A stretch of 64,000 bases of DNA from positions 91,190,707-91,254,706 of the forward strand of contig CP136067.1 in assembly GCA_032622095.1 (NCBI GenBank), read 5' to 3'. The position numbers and the translations under genes were made by a program. The notes under the pieces are model-generated. The model ran no database searches. It was not told the origin of the DNA and worked only from the letters and a program-made list of their open reading frames with translations. Positions 56,965-64,000 of this stretch are shown here, piece by piece; within the stretch, counting starts at the first letter, position 1; each line of letters starts with the position of its first letter. Origin of the DNA: Siphonodentalium dalli (taxonomy: Eukaryota; Mollusca; Scaphopoda; Gadilida; Siphonodentaliidae).

Positions 56965-57427
56965 TTTTCGGATAACAAAATAAACAAAACAAACAAATAA
57001 TACGAAACAAAATTCACTCTAGTATGCATGTTAATTGGGAAAAAAACAAAAACAATTCCCAAAACCTCACTCACATTATTCCTACTCGGTTCCACTCACA
57101 CATGTATATTCATAGTAATCATTCATTATATCGACCAAGTAGGTACACATACATACATATGAACCACTTTTCGTACCATCGCCCTAACAACGCCTATATA
57201 TTAAAAACCCAGTCTGCACACGATAAACGTAACCTAAAAACAATCAAGTTAATTCGGCCATCTTCATCATATAATATGTCACTACATCCAGGGGTGATAG
57301 GAAGACAGTCAGCCATGACTATATCACCCCTAGCAATATACATGTATAGTCTATTAATATTATATTTATTTGTAATTGTACTTTCCATGTATGTGTATTG
57401 TAAATAAAATTATCCTATCCTATCCTA
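56965..57427 (+). mobile_element. 3' UTR of the third LINE: stem-loop and (TATCC)n tail
   Basis: AGGGGTGATA (57290-57299) pairs with TATCACCCCT (57322-57331). Within it AGTCA (57307-57311) pairs with TGACT (57316-57320) around GCCA. AATAAA is at 57403-57408, and the element ends in about three TATCC units (57411-57427). Short microsatellite tails in place of poly(A) are typical of CR1/L2/RTE-type LINEs. Confidence 0.75.
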
Positions 57428-57601
57428 TTACATATTATATATTTTCTTTATTAGCTCCACATATGGAGAGTATGATGACCTCCATCACCGGGAATAATGT
57501 TTTCATTCCTTGCCCAAAAGGTCGTGGGTTGGGTTGTAATATGGGGAGGTACTTTGACCAGGAAAATCCTATTATACATGTCCAGTTGACATCAGAGGTC
57601 T

Positions 57602-57835
57602 TAAAAGGGCACTAATTATTAATAAAATAAAATGATTAATTATATAACCAAAATTGTTGAAATATGATCGGTGAAAATTGAAACATGTGGGTTAAATTGG
57701 CACATGGCGTGTCAAGAGAAAAGGGCACTAAGTATTGGTAAAATAAAATAATTAATTTTATAACCAAAATTGTTGCAATCTGATCGGTGAGAATTGAAAC
57801 ATGTGGGTAAAGTTAGCCCACAGCGTGTCAAGAGT
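57602..57835. repeat. Two-copy tandem duplication, ~117-bp period
   Basis: 'aaaagggcactaa.tatt' at 57603 and 57720 begins copies that continue through 'aaccaaaattgttg.aat.tgatcggtga.aattgaaac' to 'gcgtgtcaagag'. Confidence 0.8.
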
Positions 57836-58123
57836 TATAGATGCTGTTGACTTCAGACGACTTAAAGGGGAAAATACGAGCAATTGTTGGCTGATTTTAC
57901 AATAAACGCTCTTTATTTGTCATAATATGATAATATTCCAGGCATGTATAAATTGGTGCGTTAGATTAGACTAGTCGATCCTTAAATAGTGACTTTCAAT
58001 TTCTATAAGTGGAGATAGAGCTGCGAACAAATATATGTGATCTGATTTGGTTTGGGCGGTCCCAAGGTTCTTTTTGTTTATACACTATTTTACCGGAGAT
58101 TGATGAGTTAATAACATCGGCCG

Positions 58124-60353
58124 TGGACGCGTCAACGAGTCGATATATGGAATTAAAACTCATGTGTATTGCACTACCGAGAATCACCAAAACAATCTGT
58201 CTGAAAACACACGAAGACACCGGTAATCACACAGTCTCTTTTAGCCAATATCGGCATTTATGGGGTTAATATGACCAGCCGGAGACGAGCGAGCGAGTAC
58301 ATTTTTCTATTTTGCCCTCAGGTGGCATGTCGCTACGTTATAACGTCGATATATAGTGTCCACGGGCCCATGTGGTCTCCCGGGCGGTCCCGGGCGGTCC
58401 CAGTGTCCTTTTTGTTTATATACCATTTTATCGGATTTTGAGGGGTTAATAACACCGGCCGGAGTCGAGCGAGCGAGTACGATTTTCTATGTTGACCTCG
58501 TGGTGTATGTCGCTACGTTATACCGTCGAGATATAGTGTTCACGGGCCCATGTGGCCTCCCGGGCGGTCCCAGTGTTCTTTTTGTTTATATACCATTTTA
58601 TCGGATTTTGAGGGGTTAATAACACCGGCCGGAGTCGAGCGAGCGAGTAACATTTTCTAGGTTGACCTCTTGGGGGTATGTCGCTATATTATAACGTCGA
58701 TATATAGTGTCCACGGGCCCATGGGGTCTCCCGGGCGGTCTCAGTGTTCTTTTTGTTTATATACCATTTTATCGGATTTTGAGGGGTTAATAACACCGGC
58801 CGGAGTCGAGCGAGCGAGTACGATTTTCTATGTTGACCTCGTGGTGTATGTCGCTACGTTATACCGTCGAGATATAGTGTTCACGGGCCCATGGAGCCTC
58901 CCGGGCGATCCCGGGCGGTCACAGTGTTATTTTTGTTTATATACCATTTTATCGGATTTTGACCTCGTGGTGTATGTCGCTACGTTATACCGTCGATATA
59001 TAGTGTCCACGGGCCCATGGGGTCTCCCGGGCGGTCCCTGGCGGTCCCAGTGTTCTTTTTGTTTATATACCATTTTATCGGATTTTGAGGGGTTAATAAC
59101 ACCGGCCGGAGTCGAGCGAGCGAGTAACATTTTCTAGGTTGACCTCTTGGGGTATGTCGCTATATTATAACGTCGATATATAGTGTCCACGGGCCCATGG
59201 GGCCTCCCAGGCGGTCCCGGGCGGTCCCAGTGTTCTTTTTGTTTATATACCATTTTATCGGATTTTGAGGGGTTAATAACACCGGCCGGAGTCGAGCGAG
59301 CGAGTAACATTTTCTAGGTTGACCTCATGGGGTATGTCGCTATGTTATAACGTCGAGATATAGTGTCCACGGGACCATGTGGCCGCCCGGTCGGTCCCGG
59401 ACGGTCCCAAGGTTCTTTTTGTTTATACACTATTTTACCGGAGTTTGAGGGGTTAATAACATCGGCCGTGGACGCATCAACGAGTCAATATATGGAATTA
59501 ACACTCAGGTGTATTGCACTACCGAGAATCACCAAAATATTCTGTCTGAAAACACACGAAGACATCGGTAAGCACACAGGCTCTTTTAGCCAATATCGGC
59601 ATTTGTGGGGTTAATATGACCGGCCAGAGACGAGCGAACGAGTAAATTGTTCTATGTTGCCCTCACGTGGCATGTCGCTACGTTAAAACGTCGAGATATT
59701 GTGTCCACGGGCACGTGGGGCCACCCGGACGGTCCCGGGCGGCCCCGGGCGGTAATTAGTCACACCGGCCGCTATTTCATCGAAAAATCCCAAACTAGGT
59801 GACATATGCCCATACAGCTGTTCAAACATTTATCATAAGTCAGTTGCTAATTCGCACATGTAGACATATAACCACAGCAACCACGGGGTTATCCTTGTGG
59901 ATTCTTGTTATGCCACTGTTCCATCTACAAACTGGTCATTTATGCCCTTTCAGATGTTCACAAGTTGTGCGTGGCGAAAACAAATTTTCCTTTACTAAAT
60001 CGCCTCTGTATTCATACCCAATACAACCACCGTGCTATCCCTGTCGATTATTATTGTGCCTACAATTATGGTCCATCTAAACATCACAAAGAATGTCGTG
60101 TACACCCATGCAGCTGCATGTTTAAAGGTCGTGTATGGCTGAATAATACGTAATTGTTTTGTTGCTAAATCGCATCTGTGGACATACATGTACATAACAA
60201 CAACAGGTACGGGTCTACATAATGATTGTGGATTCTTATTGTGCCATCAGTCCATCTAGAATCATAACATATCATCGTCCCAATAGGTTCAAATAGGACC
60301 TATATATTCACATAGGTTAACATTGGACTTATTTCTCTGAAACACACACATTA
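58124..60353. repeat. Right arm of the 22.5-kb inverted repeat
   Basis: This arm mirrors 37861-40148: longer variant unit, then GC-rich tandem array, then a longer variant unit, then the outer segment ('aaggataaccccg.tggttgctgtggtta', 'catgcagctgcatg', 'aatccacaat.atgtagaccc'), ending at 'gaaacacacacatta'. It has more array copies than the left arm and lacks the 641-bp nested element. Confidence 0.85.
58300..59770. repeat. GC-rich tandem array in the right arm, ~175-bp unit
   Basis: 'cacgggcccatg.gg' recurs near 58359, 58541, 58711, 58882, 59009, 59189, 59371 and 59707. Spacings are about 182, 170, 171, 127, 180, 182 and 336 bp; the last contains the longer variant unit and the 127-bp one an internal deletion. 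Units run opposite to those of the left arm. Frames that stay open across several units (for example 58670-59137) are repeat artefacts. Confidence 0.9.
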
Positions 60354-60557
60354 CAAGAAAACCATAGTCATAAATGGTAACGCCACCATATTATTAGCCA
60401 TAAATATAAATTATAATATAAAATATATTGGTTACATGAATGCACCGCCTCAGAATTCCGTTAAAACAACGAATCCTTCCATTTTTTACAAAAAACTACG
60501 GCTTATTACTGCTGAAGGGGTCACTCTCACCAAAACAAGTGCTGAAGCCCAGTAAAC
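60354..60557. other. Short spacer, nothing recognised
   Basis: DNA outside the right arm, with no feature seen. Confidence 0.3.
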
Positions 60558-60713
60558 ATTGTGGCACCAATTCGGCACCAGTTCGGTGCCGGATAACGAG
60601 GTGATGGTATCCTGGCACTGAATCGGCACCAAACTGGTGCACGGTTAGCACCGTCAAAATTGTGATGGTAATATGGCACCAAACCAATACCAGACTGGTA
60701 CCTGGTTATCACC

Positions 60714-60764
<51 letters not shown>

Positions 60765-60770
60765 TTTTAT
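60558..60770. repeat. GGCACC-rich tandem repeat followed by AT microsatellite and T-run
   Basis: 'gtgatggta..ctggcac' and 'ggcaccaaactggtgc' recur about every 70-80 bp at 60558-60715, roughly three degenerate copies with internal GGCACC/GGTGCC palindromes. (AT)n at 60716-60756 and a T-run follow. Confidence 0.65.
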
Positions 60771-63671
60771 TTAGCAGAAAGAATGACAAAGGAAGAAAGA
60801 CACAAATTCACAGACATTCATTCTCTCAATCCAAGGCTTGGAAGAGTGAGACTCTACCATGCCTGGCCTACTTTCTTACATATAATTCTAAAATATTTAA
60901 AGGCACACAGTGTGTTTGGATAATTTTAACAAAGAGTGTGCAGGTTAAGGGTGCATTTACATTGCTATAGAACTGTACACAGATCTACACGCAGACTAGT
61001 GTAAACGTGTTGATATAGAAATGCACACAGAATGAAAACGGTATTAGTTCGTGTGAGCAAAAATCGTGTCCGCTATACGTCACGGTCAACGCCGAATCAT
61101 TGTGACAGGCAAATCTGTTTTGATTAATTGTTACTCGGGCTTGGCGAATGTGTTTTAGCGTTCGTTGTCATTTCAACCCGTGTATTTCGAATATTGAACA
61201 CGGACAGGGACGTGGCAACTTTGGTCAAAATTTTCAACAGTTGGAAATTTCATACCTGACACAACATTAGTTGTAATTTCCAAACCAACAATAGGTTTAA
61301 AATTATCTTGTAGTTTGATTTTCAAACATTATATTGGCGGGTATTGTTTTCGTACCAATATTTGCATAATTTCCTACTTTTTATCAAAATTTTGGGCTGG
61401 AATGGCCATCAGCTGGAAGTTTTCCAACCTTATGGGGCCGGGTGTCAGGTTGGAAATTTCCAACACTTGGAAAGATTGTGTCCTGCATGGTCCCTCCCCG
61501 TGGCCACTCAAAAACTGCTAGTTAATTTAAGAAAAAAATATTTTCCTACATTTGGTCAACATTGCCATTGGAATTGTCATCAGTTGGAATTTCTACTACA
61601 TTTGGTCAAATAAAGGGTGTTGTAGGGTGGATACCCATTTCATACAGATCCAAAATGGCCACCACCCAGATGGTGTCAAACAGGAGACCTATAGATATAT
61701 AGATGATCACCTGAAATCCTAAATATTGGTGGAATCGCCATCTAAAGCTGTATGGGTGCTCTCTAGCCTCTCTATCTGTGCACACGGTTGTTACGTGCGC
61801 TCGCGCAACAGTATGGCGATCAGACAGATTCGTACGTAGCTTGGTGTCACCCTACTCCGTTTCACCCCATGACGTCACCAAAAACGACGTAAAACCTCGT
61901 GGCGTTCTGACATTTTTTACTGTGCCGCGTTTTTGCTTTTTATCTTATGTGTTGTTTTCGATTATTTGTTTGACGCCGATATCGCCATTTGTCCGGATTC
62001 CCTGTTTCTATATTTAAAACTGGCATGCTCGTAGTGAGCCTCGATTTCGATTTTTTCTCCCAGGTCAAAATACGTCAGAGTTATGACAAAAATAGATCGA
62101 CCTACATTTTCTCCATCAGAACTCTACACCAAAGAGTCTATAGGTCTACTCATTCGGGACCTACATAGACCTACATATGACATAGACTCCTTCGTTTGGG
62201 TATTTTTACTTATAATTGGGAAGTTTTATCATTTTTTGGTTCGTGCGAAGACCTCTTTTTATCGTGCGGGAAAAGAGAGACATTCAAAACGCGATTTCGT
62301 AATTCGACGCAATAGGCTTAATAGCCTAATCTTCAGCCGAGTTCCGGGTCAAATACGACGAATGACGTAACACAAAACAAAACGCATTTGTTGACACAAA
62401 CGCCGTTTGAAGAGTTTATTATTACATAAAATGATCGTTATTGATTAATTATTGATTAATTATTGATATTTATTGTTGAATATTGGCTGCTATCAATATT
62501 TACACAAATGGTATTAATTATTTCTTATAATTGCTCCTTTGGTCAACTTTGACTATCGGAAAATGAAAATCAAAATATGCCGCTGAAAAAAATTTAATCG
62601 ATATTAAAGTCTCATCCTTTCGGCAACATGGAATTGGTTTTAATTACTTAAATGATTAATATAGTAATTTGATTTTTATCTGTGATGAAATGAGAAATGG
62701 TAATTGTCTTTTTTTGCTAACATTAAATTAAATTAAATAAATTAAGTAAAATACAGTGAAATTATTTTTTTAATTATTGTTTATTACATTTTTGCGCACG
62801 TTGGCATCTCTCTGAGTGCATTCTAGTTTGTTGTGTATTCCTATGCGATTTTCATTCTTTCTTCGAACCATTATCAAGTGGTATAAGAATACACTTTAAA
62901 TACATGCGGCACATACCAAATCGCTGTTGTCTGCTGATAGTTGATCCATTTTTATGTCTGGCCTAAATTGACACGACTCGTAATGAATTGTCAATTACCA
63001 GAGTGCTGATCAGCGCGCGTTCACTATTAGTAATTATGTTGTGATCACAGTAATGCGCGACACGTGACTTCATACAGATCTGTATACAGTTCTATATCAG
63101 TGTAAATGCACCCTAAAAGTGAATTTTAGGCTACGCTGGTATAATTTATTTTTTCTCCAGAAAATTGGCTACAACCATGCTGATAACATAATGTTTTGTT
63201 TTTTGTTTTGTTTTTCTTCAAAATATTAGGTTACATGTAGTATTTAAAGTTTGTATAATCAAAGCTCCAAACACTATGTGCAGTTTTAAATATTTTTACA
63301 TTCTGAATTTACCAAAAAAAAACAATATAAATAGACAATCTAACATATTGCAACTGTATTGCAAATATTGTAATTGTTGTAATTATTGGTTCGACAGCAC
63401 TCGGGGAAAATACACAACGCTCTCTTGATGTTTCGGACTGTAGCTGAACAAAAATTGTGGTATTGTTAAGCAAACCGGCATATCTATTGACGTTCTCGGG
63501 GGAATATGATTGGAAAGTAAAAATGATCGGTGTACTGAAATTGTACAGATATTGTATAAGTGTCTTCCGCTCGGGTACCAGGTAATTGATTTCTTTTGTG
63601 TGTTGTCCAGTCATTGTTAAGCTCGGGGTGTACTTTGTGCCTGAAAAATCTTGTTTTCATTTACACTATTA
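60771..63671. other. No recognisable gene; dispersed repeat copy near 61205-61620
   Basis: At 61205-61620 the dispersed repeat with the GTTGGAAATTTCCAAC palindrome (61449-61464) is present. Open frames at 61778-62017 and 62083-62370 lack motifs; the latter repeats 'gacctacata'. 62430-62480 repeats 'attattgatt'. The last ~600 bases may hold the 3' UTR of the minus-strand LINE that follows. Confidence 0.4.
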
Positions 63672-64000
63672 TTAAATTTTTAAGGCATTTCGAAGTGTCA
63701 GCCATTGGTTATCGAATTCATAGTTCATGTTACATTTTGCGTTGTATCTCTCGCATTCATACCTAAATTGAAGATCACAAAGGAACGGTCGAAGTGATAG
63801 TAGTGAGGGCGTGAATTTTGTTCTATATATATATTGTTTCAGCACTAGTAGGAACAGATTACTTTTTGAATTTTTGTATTCATGATCTATGCCAATAATT
63901 ATATTCTTTTTTGTTAGATCAATGGGAAATTGGTTGTTTCTTGCCCATGTTTCAATTTCTATCATAAAGGTTTTGACGTGGGGACAGTCCCAGAAAATGT
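63672..64000 (-). pseudogene. C-terminal end of an L1/Tx1-like LINE ORF2, cut by the window edge
   Basis: The minus-strand frame is open from the window edge to the stop at 63672. It reads IFWDCPHVKTFMIEIE, then PIDLTKKNIIIGI, then FLLVLKQYIYRTKF, then a basic tail ending LRNALKI. These are the segments after the zinc knuckle of L1/Tx1-type LINE ORF2. The same region of the LINE at 1971-4335 aligns in order. The visible part has no stop, so the copy may be better preserved beyond the edge. Confidence 0.75.

Noticed and set aside
57024-57407. 127-codon frame after the third LINE
   Set aside because: It lies in the element's 3' UTR and includes the stem-loop and polyadenylation signal.
58670-59137. 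155-codon open frame in the GC-rich array
   Set aside because: It is a read-through of tandem units, the same peptide pieces repeat with each unit, and open frames appear on the other strand too.
62083-62370. 95-codon frame near the right end
   Set aside because: Starts in a short internal repeat ('gacctacata') and shows no domain.

Overview
This window looks like repeat-dominated nuclear DNA from an invertebrate animal. It is AT-rich. Almost all recognisable protein sequence belongs to non-LTR retrotransposons (LINEs), a Gypsy-type LTR element, or C2H2 zinc-finger proteins with TGDRP linkers, and no bacterial operon structure is visible. Frequent TACATGTA-type words and a 2A-bearing LINE would fit a mollusc, brachiopod, lancelet or echinoderm, but that placement is a guess. 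The only near-intact host-like gene is a zinc-finger ORF at 33961-35043, and it too is decaying at its 3' end. No tRNA, rRNA or CRISPR was found.

Layout. 1-1290: degenerate ~145-bp satellite in ~290-bp dimers. 1971-4335 (-): L1/Tx1-like LINE remnant. 5413-6055: Helitron 3' end followed by an AGATATCT minisatellite. 8090-8690 (-): CR1/Jockey-like LINE scrap. 8956-9014: near-perfect palindrome. 9804-12515: inverted repeat with zinc-finger debris in both arms. 13205-13770 (-): zinc-finger pseudogene related to the 34-kb gene. 13961-18320: second long inverted repeat enclosing a truncated Gypsy RNase H-integrase fragment. 19-23 kb: CRE/AP-1 motifs, a 133-bp palindrome, a MITE candidate, a ~425-bp tandem array and a GGTACTCTAGAGTACC-rich block. 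25144-30319 (-): LINE with decayed ORF1 and ORF2, flanked by a 22-bp direct repeat that looks like its target-site duplication. 33961-35043 (+): zinc-finger ORF. 35170-36396: two Helitron-like copies joined head to tail, followed by a ~195-bp tandem array.

The largest structure is an inverted repeat (37861-40148 and 58124-60353) around ~18 kb. Each arm carries a GC-rich ~175-bp tandem array bracketed by a longer variant unit. The enclosed segment holds an ORF1-only retroposon (41569-43216), a nearly intact LINE ORF2 whose N terminus carries a 2A ribosome-skipping motif (45081-48784), and a third LINE with a TATCC-repeat tail (53833-57427). The right edge (63672-64000, -) holds the C terminus of another L1/Tx1-like LINE.

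The recurring theme is long inverted repeats with internally repeated arms that enclose or carry foreign coding fragments. This resembles foldback-type elements at three size scales, and together with the Helitron concatemer and the 2A LINE it is the most interesting content of the window.
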